The notes below the pieces were generated by a model. It saw only the letters and a list, made by a program, of their open reading frames with translations. It did not search any database and was not told the DNA's origin. Both the position numbers and the translations under genes were made by a program. From NCBI GenBank assembly GCA_025266875.1, contig JALLLT010000040.1:339039-403038 (forward strand): a stretch of 64,000 nt of DNA. Direction: 5' to 3'. Positions 9,005-21,300 of the stretch are shown here, in pieces. The DNA comes from Fennellomyces sp. T-0311. Its lineage: Eukaryota > Mucoromycota > Mucoromycetes > Mucorales > Lichtheimiaceae. The first letter of the stretch is position 1, and every line of letters starts with the position of its first letter.

Positions 9005-10279
9005 CTATGAGGAAGCCGCCGCAGCGAGCAATGGGGTATTGCCGGTCATATACTGCGTTAAACAGCTATATCCGTCGTTGTCAAAGTTTTGCACGGGGCG
9101 ACAACTGCACTGTTTGAACAGGAATTTGTTCGAGGGACAGTGGGTAAAGTAGTTGGCCACGCGGTAACCAATGTTTTCCCAGAACTGAACGTCGCTCTTC
9201 TCCAGGAAAAGCACTACACCCAGTGATTGAATGACTGGATCGCCCCTGATCATCCAAACGGTCAGGATCCATATCGCATACACCGATCGATCGCACTTAC
9301 CATCGTTCATAGAAAATACCATTGCTTTGGTCAATAAAGTTGAAATAGCTTTGATACAGCGGACCACGGAAGAAACGTACATCAGCAATCTAATCACGAC
9401 ATCAGTCAAGAGTTTCTTTACGGTTTTCCACGGACTGCTTACCTGGAAGTTGTTCCAGAAATGACACCGGTTGAACCCCTGGGTATTCTTGTCAATCACA
9501 AAGCTCCACAGACTCTGATCATTGTCGGTATCTTGAACACCGTGCGGATGTTCTCCGGCAAACTTGAGCATGGTGCCAAACAAGGAAGGGATCGTCTCCT
9601 CATACTCGTACAAGGCGATGGAGAACGAGACCTTTTTGTTATTGTCATGCATAAAAGCGATGGGATCAAACAAGACTGGACAAGGATATTCAGTGCCTGG
9701 TTCGAACCGCCAGATGTAATCCATATGGGCCAGCGCTGGATGCCGGAACATGAGGCCTGACATGAATCGTGCCGCAAACCGATAGTCTTCGCTGTCACCG
9801 AAAATCGTTTCGTTCATGCGTTCCCGTGCTTGCCGGGCCAAGTCTCGGTCAGTCGAGTTGCTGTACCCGTACCATTTTGGCCCCAACTCGTCAAAGAACG
9901 CAACGTCTGCATTAGGTGCCATGGATTTTGCGAGATGTTTGAATTCATCGCTCAGCGTTTCGTCTGAAAAGATGATGTAAGGATAGCCTCGCGCGTGGTT
10001 GTGTGCATCTTGCAGCTGGCGAATGGTCTTGCGCAGATTGGCCAGGGATTCGGAATCGCCCTTGGTAAGAGTGACATGGGCAGCTCGAAAGTTGTCGTGA
10101 GGTTGTTGCAGCGGTACGGGATTCACGTAGGGTGGCCATTCTTCATAGGCAACCAGCGGTTGTCGCCGTCGATGATTCGGAATGAATGACCAAATGGCAT
10201 AGCCAAAGCACAGTAGAAATGATAGGAGGGTTATGGTGCGCAAGCTGGTGCGTCGTTTAAAGGATTGTATGGATGCCAT
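9005..10279 (-). CDS. GT15 alpha-1,2-mannosyltransferase (KRE2/MNT1 family)
   Basis: Three exons, 10279-9443, 9389-9301 and 9245-9005, give 388 residues. It is a Golgi type II enzyme: a short basic cytosolic tail, a signal anchor (about residues 14-31, TITLLSFLLCFGYAIWSF), a stem, then the GT15 catalytic domain. Family landmarks are PYIIFSDE, YRFAARFMSG, IWRFEPGTEYPC, the CHFWNNFQ block and, across the second intron, FYERWGD with the glutamate assigned as nucleophile in yeast Kre2. The block after it reads GDPVIQS where the family usually has GDAPVHS, so one conserved histidine is replaced. The enzyme transfers mannose from GDP-mannose to O- or N-linked mannans during cell-wall glycoprotein maturation. 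Intron 2 splits the tryptophan of the ERW motif, which confirms both splice sites. Confidence 0.9.
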   Translation of the reverse strand: MASIQSFKRRTSLRTITLLSFLLCFGYAIWSFIPNHRRRQPLVAYEEWPPYVNPVPLQQPHDNFRAAHVTLTKGDSESLANLRKTIRQLQDAHNHARGYPYIIFSDETLSDEFKHLAKSMAPNADVAFFDELGPKWYGYSNSTDRDLARQARERMNETIFGDSEDYRFAARFMSGLMFRHPALAHMDYIWRFEPGTEYPCPVLFDPIAFMHDNNKKVSFSIALYEYEETIPSLFGTMLKFAGEHPHGVQDTDNDQSLWSFVIDKNTQGFNRCHFWNNFQVSSPWKTVKKLLTDVVIRLLMYVSSVVRCIKAISTLLTKAMVFSMNDGKCDRSVYAIWILTVWMIRGDPVIQSLGVVLFLEKSDVQFWENIGYRVANYFTHCPSNKFLFKQCSCRPVQNFDNDGYSCLTQYMTGNTPLLAAAASS

Positions 10280-10394
10280 GAGCAGAATGCTCGAATATAT
10301 TTATATGGAAGCACAGAATAATTCACAGAAAAACGATCGACGGCCACTCCCGCTTTTGACACCCATATATGGTGATATTCTCTTTTTTATTGTT

Positions 10395-13300
10395 TTATAT
10401 TCCATTGGCAGTGCTTGACGCCGCCTTGCTGCTCTGGAACATGATGGTCTCGGCCTGCAGTCGCATCACATCTCGCAGCTCCAGGAACAGTTGGTCGTTG
10501 AGCATGGCTGTTGGCACTTGCACCGGAGGAGTGGTAAACATGCGTTGGATATGATTGACCTGGCTTTTAAATTCGTTCAGGGCCGCTCGTTCTTGTCCCA
10601 CCTCGTTGCTCCGATGGCCGATCTACAAAAAAACAATGGTAGTCAATCAACCTCTGCAACTTACTTTTGATCATCACCCAATTTTTACCTCGTTGAGCAA
10701 CAAATCGAGCGAAGCACACCATTCGTGCGCATTCACCATGACAATCGCGCTGCGACAGGCAAACAGATATTGCAGTAGCGATAGAAACAGGTTCCAGACC
10801 GACAGTCCAATGTTGCCAGCCACACCCAAGGTCTCAGGATCAATTCGGCTAAGCAACCGTCTCATCGCTGGCCACAGAGACATCCAGAACGTGGGTCGAG
10901 TATCCTCGCATCGCAGCATCAAAAGCACCCATGCCTTGATGATAAGAAAGCTCAACACGATCGACTCGCCGGCAGGACTGTATGAAAAGTTAATGTCGGG
11001 GGTATCAAAATCAATGGGAATCGAGTTGAGCGTTTGCACAAGCAATTCAATGATGGTGTCTTCGAATTCCGCGAGGAGCAATGATGATGCGGGCTCACGC
11101 AAAACAGCTAGCAGGAACCAGCTCAGGAAACGTAGACAATGTCGCGTCTCGTCGAGTTTCTGTAACCCGAATACCCGGTATACGTTACTGTTGTCGTCAG
11201 CACACAACGTGACAATGAGCTCGGCAACCGTGTTGTATGTCTTGAAATCCTTTTTGGTGAACTGCTGCGATGCAGGTGGCAGTTTGAGGAACGATACCAA
11301 TGGTTCCAATAAGGATCCAAGGCTAGCGTCAAAGTAACGTGTGCGTCGGTAAGGTGTTGTTGCCGTAGGTTGCTCACCAGGGAGCGATTGTTCCACCGTG
11401 GCAAACCAATTTCCATACTCTGGCTTGCTGTCCCACAGTATCAGTTCAAGAAGAACCAACATCGTGTCTTTGTGAAGTTTGGATCTTGAGTTCAAACCGT
11501 TCCTGACTTCTTCAACGATGATTTGCGCAAATACATTGTCTGGTAGAGCACCAGGTATACTAATGATCACGGTGTATGACGCAAGAAGCTTGACCACGCT
11601 TTCGGCATTGATCGTGCAGCTTTGGATCCCGTGACGAAATAGATTTTGTACTTGCGGCAATAGGATCTGCAGAAGCGTATTAGTATGTGCTTCCTTTAGT
11701 AGAGCGAGAGAGGAAACAACTTACTGCATAATGATATGGATGCTCCTTCAAAAGGATTGCCGACATTGTGAACAAGGGATTGATGTCCCATTCAGGCCGT
11801 CTCCACCCCATTGTATGCTTAGTAAGGGTATTGAGGAACACAGCATAATCTAAGGTGTATGCTTGTTAGTTGGCCATCGCTGTCTTTCGCAGGCGAGCAC
11901 TTACCGTTCAATATGGATTCAGAGTACGGGTGAGAATGAACAGTTTCAACGTAGCGACACATGTTGTACAAGACTGTGGAAAACGCCTTGCGTTCCATTT
12001 GTTGTTTCATCAACTTATCCAGCACATCACGCACTGGCTGATCACGCAGATACACCACCTCGCGCATATCTTCATCTGGGACGATATCATCAGGGTCAAT
12101 CACCGTTCGCAAGACAAAGAACAAGTCTACATCACGGTTGTTTGAATCCGACACGGTTTGATTCTAAAATACATGTTAATTTTCGTCATTGAACACACCT
12201 TAAGGTTTACCTTAAACATCAGGACAAAAAGACCGGCAACAGCAAACCGGAGAAACGCACTCTTTAAAAACTCTTTGGCTTTCAAAAACACCGGTTCGTT
12301 CATCTTGGTGCCCAACTTGGTCATCAACTTGCCCAGAGCCATGATTTGCTTTGACAGCACCATGGCTGTCAAATGATCCGAGCGGCGCAAAAGACACTTG
12401 AGGATTTCCAGAATCAAAAGTTTGTTTTCCTCGCTAATCTCTTTGGTAAGCAGTTCAATGATCTGTTTCATACAGTTCACGATACTATGTTCAAACTCGC
12501 GTTCCAGTATATTGTGCTATCATCCTAATAAGTACATTTGATATGTCCCTCTCACCCAAAAAAGCAACTTACCTTGTACATGACAATCAAGATGGTTTCC
12601 AGCCAAGTCTTGAGCATCATATGGTTGAGCATGGTAACGTCCACACCAGAGTTAAACAGCTTTAGTACGACATCGATGAAATGAACACCGGGGCTACTGT
12701 TTTCTGCCAATTCCACCCGGTTTCGTTCCAAAACATCAGGTGCCATAGATGCAACTGTTTCTGCCGGCAAAGGAGCAAAACTATCCATGATCTTTTTTAA
12801 ACCACGAGAAGTTGCAATCAGAAACGCACTTTGCAATGGATTGGCAGGGTCGTACGTCATACTGCCAAAGGTGACAACCCATTCACCCGATGTGACATAG
12901 CGACGACAATCATTGAACCCCATGGAATCCACCAGAATATACTTGAGTCGTGAGATTTGAACCGTGTCAACAGGTAAATGACTTCCCAACATTTGCAACG
13001 CAAGCGTGAGCATCAAAACTCGGGCATTCTCGCTTTCAACCAGCAAATGATCATCCTGTTCGTTCCTTTCTTCTTCATTATCGTCTTGGTGTCTCGGGTT
13101 GGATGATGATGATCGCATGTATCGTTCGAGAATATCCACAGATTGGGTGTCGGCTTTGTCAGATTGTTTGGCTTCTAGGGCTTCGAGTAAAGATTCCCAT
13201 TGGATCACTTGCCAATCGGGAAAGAGTGCGTTCAGTTGGATCATGAGCTTGATTACTGATGTTCGTTGACGGTCCGTGGCGGTGAGGAAATAGGCTTCCC

Positions 13301-16300
13301 AACAACGGAATGCCGAACGCAAATGCAAGGTGCCGAATGTACGAATCAATCCAAATGCTTTGGATCGGACGTATTCCTCCTTGTCCCATAGACTGCATAC
13401 AAAATAACTGAACACTGGCCCAAGATACGACAGCATCGGAAGCCATTTGGTTTGGAATGCGGCATCCATTTTGGTAAACAGACCGTACAGGTTATCTAGT
13501 CCTTGATAACGGATTTCCCAGTTCTGATCTTCGAATATATGGAACACACATGCATGAAAATGTCGTGGGTCGTTGCTCATAAGCTTCATGAGAAGGCTGA
13601 GATTGATGTCGCTCAGGTTATCGTATAGTGGTGGCAAGGTTTCCCAGATGCTATATGATGCTATTAGTTTGCTTTTTTTTAGATTATAGAGGCCACGTAC
13701 GCTGGCGTGAGTGCAGATGCACATTGGCCCACGAAATCGGATTTGTTGCTGATACCAAAACCCCAATGAACCAACGCATAAAACATCTTAATCACGTCGG
13801 CACGTATATTGAGCTGGTCGAATTGGAGATACTCCAACATGCACTTGATCACCGACGTATTTTCGTCGATTTGCATTGGCTGCGTATTATCAGCATGCGT
13901 CGATGCACGTTTATTATGTCTACCATCATCCATTTTAAGTCTTGTTCGCGCCATTCAGAATACAAAACTTACGTTAGCTGTGCCACGTGGTCACCAAAGT
14001 AAGGCACAATATCCAATTCGGCTATGTTTCCCAATGGACAATTGTACGCGAAGCATGCCAGTGCAGCGCTGTACTTGATGAACGCTTGCGCGCTATTTTT
14101 CAATCTGTTAAATTGGGAAGGTCAACCGAGCATATCAAACCTACCTAGCCAGCCGTTCCATTGACAGATCCTGATCATTCTCCTTGGATCGAAGTGACTC
14201 CAACGCGATTTCGTTCAAGTATCCGATCACATCGATAATGACAGCACGAGATGTGCTCACATTCAACACATTGACGGCTTGAAACCACAGCAACTCCACG
14301 AACTTGGCAGTGGTGCATATGGATGCACGTGCAAGGACCAAATGACGGGCAATTTTGGCGATAGATGTGGAAGGAATACCAGTACCTGCATGCATCACCA
14401 AAGCTAGCCATCGAATGCCACGCTCAACACTAGCCGTATCACCTGCAGCAAACAATGCAGTAATAACATCAAACGCATGACTAGGATCGCCTGCTGCTGC
14501 TGCTGCTGTTGCTGCTGTTGACTTGCCAGCTGCCGTGGTTGACTTTGGTACAGTCACCTTGGATGAACACAGTTTCGCCAAATTACGTATATCCGCAGGC
14601 TCCTTTTTCTTGAGCACACCTTGATTCTCCGTCTCATCATATGCCTTATCGAGCCAGCGTTGGAGAACTGAATCCAGGGCCGAGAATGCCAAACCACATG
14701 TCTTGAGTTTCAGGATATAGCCGACAAACTCTTCGAACCGTTGGGCCGTGCCTCCTTGTTGATCTTGGCTATCAATCCATGGAGGAGACTCTTCCCGCTT
14801 TCCTTCGACTATACGTTCAATGATATCAAAGAGCATCGATGCGTATGCCTTGGGATCCATTTCATGCACCATTGCCATCCAACGCACCAGGTATCGATCG
14901 CGCAAGGCGCCGCGTGTAGTGACATACACACTGCCTGCACCACTGCTCATTCCCATTGCAAATGTCACGCTTTGTCTGCTTTTGTCGGCACCTTTCATTC
15001 GTGACATCATTGCTGCTTGTGCCGCTTGAGCCCATCGACTGTTCTTGACACCGGGCATCCTGCCAGTTCCATGATCACCTGTGTATTCGGCATGCAGCGT
15101 AGACAGCTTTTCGTCTTCTTGAAATATCCATGACAAGATGGCTTGGATGAGTCGCTCGCACGTGTATCGAGAAATGAACGGATCGGGCCAGCAACGTCGC
15201 ACCAGCAACAGCATGCCACATTCGTTGATTGTGATATCGATATCATCGAGACACGCTTCAATAGCATCCACAAGGGTTTCAACTGTCGGCAGACAATCGA
15301 TTGCATAAGGTACTGGGAAAATGCAGGGAACAGGCTTGTCTCCTGCCAAGGTAAACAACATGTGTGTGCCATCCTGTCGTTCAAACAACCCCAGATTCCG
15401 CATATGTTGCAACAGAATCTTGGCCGTGTGTTGGCTCTTGATTCGCAAATTATCCATCAACCAATCCAGCATGGCATCGCGATCGATGATTTCTTGCGGC
15501 ACACCACCATCCCATGTATCGTCGTTTTCCCACATTGGTTCTACCTGCAAAAACTCTTGCTTTGTCGTGGCAATTCCGGATTTCATCATAGCGCAAACAT
15601 GGGACAAGTACTCTTCCTTGCTAAGCACGCATTCTTCCACGCGATGTTGACGACTGCTATAGAAGCTGGCCAAAAACCTGGATGTAGGACAACTGCCTGA
15701 TTTGATATACTTTAAGCACAAGTTGAGTGCGGTACGTAGTGCCGGGGATGCACTTGAGATCCGCGTTATTCCCTCATCTTGATCTTCTTGTGGCACCAGT
15801 AATGGATCATCGGATACTTGACTAATCAACAAGCAGCCTGATGCAATACCGCATTGCAGAATGTTGTCTTGCAGTAACAGCACATTGAGGATCACTCCGA
15901 CTTCCTCAAAGCTCCGATGTGTCAAATCGCTTTCGGAGGACGGGAACATGTCGCCATAGTGATTGCGTAGTCCATCGCATAAAGCACTCTCGGAGATCTT
16001 GGTATGGCTCTCCAAAAGAGGCTGGTACGGATGGCATCGCTGGATGGTCGATGCTTGATGCTTGAATCCACCCTGTCTTTCGGCTTCAGCCAGACACTCT
16101 GGATGAACAAATCGATTGCATGTCGAACAACGATATCCTTGATGAGAAATACCCCATAACGGTAAACAGCATGATGCGCATAGCATCAAGGTGTACAGGT
16201 TGACAAGCAGAAACTGGTGCCCAAAAAACTGGATGATTGCCGGTGACGAACTGCTTGTAGCAATGCTGGTATCGCAACAGAACCGCGGTTGCGGTGGAAT

Positions 16301-18163
16301 CGTGCAGAATTGAGGACTGACGACTTTCTGGATGCCACCTTCCTTGACGTACAACATGATATCCAAGTCATTGTTGGAGAGACACCCGTAATGAAGACTG
16401 CATTTGCATTGATAGCATCGCAAGCCGTAGCCTTTGATGATCTTGTAACATTCCATGCAATAAGCCCCATTCATATCATCGTGCACGACCGTATTGAAAG
16501 CTTGGATTCCGGTTGACATGCGTTGGACTTGGAGCGTGAGTTCTTCCGCCTGATGCTTGTACTCTGCAAACATATGCGGGTACCAGATATGGTATTCACA
16601 ATTGCCTGACGGCGCGACATCTTCATCGGCCGGGTCATCGTTGAGTGGCGAAGGTGATGATGTGCCCACACCGAGCAATCCACTCCGATACTTCCGGTTG
16701 ATACCGTTGTATGGCGTGCCGTTGCCCATCATATTGTCAAGAAACGTTGGATCATTTTGATGCCGTTCTTCCTCAAAGTTCTGTTGCTCCATGGCCTTCT
16801 CGAGCACTTCCAACTCTGCATCAGAGCCCAATTCGGGAAGTGCTTCGGCAACAACCACGTGGCCGGTGCTGATGTTGTAGTAATGGAAAAGGATCTGACA
16901 TGCCTTGAACCTGACATCCGGTTGGCTGTGTGAGATGACGCGCAACAGATCGAGGTAAAAGTCTGGTTTTTGATTGATCATGAAGCATACTGCGCGGTGG
17001 AAGTTGTAGATGGAGTAGGACTGGTGCGGAAGAGTGAATGCGAGGGGTTCGGCTAGACGGGATGATGATAGATAAGGATCGAGGTATTGGATCATGAAGA
17101 ACAAGAGCGGTGTAAACAATGCATTGATCGGGTCGGGCTCCGATAATTGTTGGTGTTGTTGGCGAGGTGATGAGGGGGATAGGCGTGTGTCAATGGTAAG
17201 GTGCGAAGAGCGTGGACCTCTGGTATTGTCGTCGTCGGCAGGACTTTGGATATTGATGGTGGGTGCAGTCGTATGTCGTGCTGCGTTTACTGCATGTTAT
17301 TAAGTGCCTCTTTGTGTATATATGGGCGCAATTACCTTGTGTATGCCGATTTTCCGTATTCGCTTTTATCTCGTTGCACTGAGACAATCGAGGGATGAGG
17401 ACGTCGAGATAGAACGCTAGCAGTTTGCCCAGCAACGGGCCGTTGTGAAACGAGTCAAATGCCGGTAACATGGCTGTTCCGATCATCGACAGCAACGTTG
17501 GGTCGTTGCACAGTGTAACAAGGACCGTGGCAACATCGACCAGAATGGATTGCATGCTGTACGGTGGTCTAGAGGGACGCACGTTTGTTGTACTGTAACG
17601 ACTGTCGTTGAGTACCAAATCATCGAGGGTAGCCAGGATATTATCGAACGAAGACGTCTTTTGGTCCGTATCGAACGCGAGTGTTTGCGGCGAAGTAGCA
17701 ATGATGGGCGAATTGCCTTGCGAAGAAGCTGGCGATAAACGCGGATCTCTAAGTCAAAAGGATAAGTTGCGTGGTTGCCCCCTCCCAACAAACGCTGTAT
17801 GTATTACCGGTGAATCAGTATTTCAGGGCCCAACCCACTTTTTTCGCATAAAGTCAGGGCGGTTCGCAGCTGCAACAATAGATCCACCACTTCTTCGTTA
17901 TCATAGGACGTACTCGGATCCATGGACCGACACGCTTCAGCCAAATGCGTCAATGCCGTGGGTGGTCGTCGTCGTTTGTTGATTTTGTTTAAAATGTGGC
18001 GAATCATGTTTCGATATTCATCCAACTTTGGCGATTGTTGTTGCGTATAGGTGCTCGTGGCATTGCCATAGAGCGAAGTGGATGGCTCACTTTCTTCATG
18101 GTGTTCCGAGGGCGAAGGAGGAGATTGAGCAATGCTAATGACGGTCGCGGTGGGATTCGCCAT
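10395..18163 (-). CDS. Very large HEAT-like protein with C1-type zinc fingers (UNC80-like?)
   Basis: Eleven exons (18163-17808, 17748-17336, 17289-14145, 14104-13973, 13919-13701, 13650-12573, 12516-12211, 12163-11905, 11849-11725, 11666-10689, 10622-10395) close the frame to 2,412 residues. The first 130 residues are Ser/Pro-rich. Most of the rest is helical repeat-like sequence with no obvious catalytic motif. Near residues 520-680 are two cysteine-rich modules: one with YCMECYK, LRCYQCKCSLHYGC, and one with CASC, x13, CSTC, x4, H, x2, C, which is the phorbol-ester/DAG C1 layout. The C-terminal part is again long helices. Size and layout recall UNC79/UNC80 scaffold proteins of the NALCN/Cch1 cation channel, but this is a guess; a Furry-like or other HEAT scaffold is equally open. 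It lies 147 bp upstream of the SEC31 stop and 115 bp from the mannosyltransferase start on the same strand. Confidence 0.75.
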
Positions 18164-18310
18164 TAAAAAGAAGAGAAGAGAGCTGTCAAGCTAGCCTATT
18201 CAACGCACACAAAAAGAACAAGTCGGAGCATTTTGAACGTGTATGGTTGCACACAGCATTGGGAAAGAAGGCATACAACTTTGTATATTTCGAATTATTA
18301 CATATGATCT

Positions 18311-21300
18311 TTAAGCCGATGACTTTGCATTGTCGATGAGTCTCTTTACGCCTACAAGCCATTGACCGCATTCCTCATAGCGTGTCGTCACCAAGTCAAC
18401 CTGGATACGGTGCGCCATGTCGTAATCGCGCTGTTGCAGAGCTGTGCACCGCCATCATGTAAGTCGACTATCGCTATATCCATTACACTGCCTTACCTTG
18501 TACAAGCGTCAGCATGGGCTGCACAACGCCTTCTGATATTTCACTGTTGTTCAATTCTTCAAAAAGAGTGTTTAATCTACGTTCGGTGTCATCCAGCATT
18601 CTCTTTTGATTAGGCTAGATGGTAGATATGTTAGCAGCAGTTTGAGCAGAATACTTCATATATATATATATATATACGTACAGGAGATCGCTGTCTCGCT
18701 TGCAGCAGTTCAGCCGTGAGAATTTGATGGATGGGCCGTTGTTCAGCAGGGATATGGCTTCTGTCGTCCTTGGCTATATAAAAAGAACACACCGCTTAAT
18801 ATATACCCAACATGGGCATTGTTAATACAAAACTTACGGAATCGCTTCTTTTCTGGAACAGGTGGTGCAGCTGGCTTGGGAGCTGCTGCTGGAGGTGCGC
18901 GTGGTGATGGTTGCTGTTGCTGTTGTTGCAGAGGAGGCGTTCCGGGAGCGCGGACAGGTTGCTGCATGGGAGCGTAAGGGCCTTGCTGTGGTGGTGGTTG
19001 CTGATGAACAGGTGCATATGGAGACTGCTGTTGTGGTGGAGCCATTGCTTGAGGTGGAGGCGTTGCTGGACCGCGCATTTGAGGACCTGGATAATATCCT
19101 TGCGGGGGAGGTTGCTGATGTTGCTGTTGCTGAGGAGGCGGTGGTTGTCTAGCAAGTGGCGTAGGAGCAACGGCATTCATTGGCGGAGGCGGGGGAGGTG
19201 CAGCAACCTGAGGTGGCGGTGGCATACCACGATTCTGCGGTGGCGGCTGTTGCATGTACGGCTGCTGCTGCTGCTGAGGTTGATGCTGAGGAGGTGCCAT
19301 AGCACTGGGTGCTGGCTGGTTAGGGAATGGCGAAGTAACACGTCTAGGTCCAGCAACTGCAGCAGCTGGGCTTCGATTCACGTGTGCGTTCGAAATAACA
19401 GGAGGATCATTCCAGGCTCCAGTAGCTGGCTTGTGCGAAACGGATGGACTAGCCCCAGCCGAACCAGCTCTACCCTTGGGTGGTGGTGGCGGTGGTGCAG
19501 CAGCTGTCTGTGGTGGCTGAGCAGGCTGTGGATAACCGTAACCATAGTTATTGTTTGCAGGAGCACCCAGTGGATTAGTAATAGGTGCGTATAGATTCTG
19601 CTGCTGCTGCTGTTGTTGTTGTTGCTGTTGTGGTGCAGGCACAGCTGGTTGATCGTATGGGTTATACGCATTGTATTGCTGTTGTGGTGCCTGCACGGGC
19701 TGGGGAACAGGAGCGGGATCGTACGGCTTGAATGCATCATAAGCTTGCTGCAACGGCTCAGTCTGGACGGGCTGCTGGAACAAATGTTGACCTTCGTAAC
19801 CGTTGGAGCCGGCATCGGGAATCGTCTTCTCCTTTTCAGACAAAAGTGGAGTGGCCTCGAAGGGGAAAGCAGGTACCTTGTGTTGAGCATAGCTGCCCTC
19901 GCCAACACATGCGCGATAAACACGGTCACGGATAACAGACAAGCGATCTGACATTAAGTCGCGATAACCACTCGGAGTGAGGTTGAGGTAACGCAGAGCG
20001 ACATCGAGCTTGCCTTGAGTGGCCATCAACTCAGCGTATTCGCAGTACTTGCGATACAATTGGCCCAAAGGATACACGCCAGGTTGAGTCTCACCGGCTT
20101 GATCGGCCGTCAACATTTTATCCTCGTAATCAATGGCCTTGCGGAACACAGTAACTTTTTCAATCAAGTTCTGAAGACTGGCACCACTGGCATTGTTAGC
20201 GCCCTCATCCTTGATTTCCTTTTGCTTCTCCTCTTCCTGTTCAATGATCCAAATGGCCGAAACCTTTTCAATGTTACCGGCGGCAAGGTAACAGAGGGTT
20301 GCATGACGACGGAATTGTTGACCCTTTTCGACATCACCTTCCTTGACTGCATCTGACCACGCCTCTTCCAATCGAGCACCCAGACGTTCGCAGAGAGGAC
20401 CAAATTCTTCGGTGCGGGCGAACGTGCACATCATAACCACCACTGAGGTCCATTCGTCGAGTGAAGTGTTCTCGACAATCGATGCCAGGTTCTCGTTGGC
20501 AATGTTCTCCACCAGTCGCAAGTAGGATGTCTTTGCTGCTTGACGTTCAAAGTAAATCTTTTGAGTTCGAGACAACAAGTCACTGCCACCAAAAATGGAC
20601 AACAGCAAAGCATCAGCAAGACGGTCTGATGCAAGACAAAGCTCGACCGCCGAATTGAAATCGCCGAGAACAATCGAGCGCGTGATCAAGCGATCGGTGT
20701 CGGAGGACTCCTTGGGATACAGCTCCAAGGGCACTTGAAGAGCAGCAACAATGGCAGGAGTGGCAGCTGCAACCAAGCTAGGCTCAGCCGTTGATGCGAC
20801 GGCAGTGGTGGCAGCAGTTTCGACTGCAGGAGCTTGTCCCGAGGCTTGCTGTCCAAAGAAATCGTCGGCAGCATCGGAGCCTTGGAAGAGTCCCGAGAGT
20901 GTGTCGGTAGGTGCTTTCTTCTCGGTAGCCTTCTCAGGAGATTCTTCCTCGACAGATGGCTCCTCAGTGCCTTCCGCTTGTTCAGACTCCTTTTCAGCCT
21001 CTGCAGTTTCTTGTGGCTGTTCCTGTTGCTCCTCAGCCTTGGGTGCTTCCTCAACAGGTGTATCTTGCTTCGTCTCCTCCGACTCGGTCCTTTTTGAAGT
21101 AATCGACGCAACAGCCGAAGTAATTTCATCCTTTTGGAATCCAAGATGACGCATCAATTGCTCTCGAGCGTCGTCGGCAAACAATGTTCGAAGAACCTCC
21201 CAACTCTGCACTTCATCCGTTTCCGAGGTATGCGTGCGACGCTCTTCGATCAGTTTCTCAAAATCGTTCTGATTGACAGCAACTTCTAGTTCATTGGAAC

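Noticed and set aside
13919..13972. A 32-nt intron (13972-13941) using the nearer AAG acceptor in the giant gene
   Set aside because: Too short for the spliceosome. The TAG at 13921-13920 keeps the same phase and gives a 53-nt intron like its neighbours.
15143..15700. 185-codon plus-strand frame opposite the giant HEAT-like gene
   Set aside because: Shadow of a continuous 3-kb minus exon with consistent protein-like composition.
18862..19594. Long plus-strand open frames rich in Leu/Val/Trp opposite SEC31
   Set aside because: They are the reverse reading of the Pro/Gln-rich SEC31 exon. GCT/GGT/TGG periodicity explains their length and there is no independent start, domain or splice signal.
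20686..21149. Serine/alanine-rich plus frames and a basic minus frame within SEC31
   Set aside because: Out-of-frame shadows of the acidic EE/TEE segment of SEC31.
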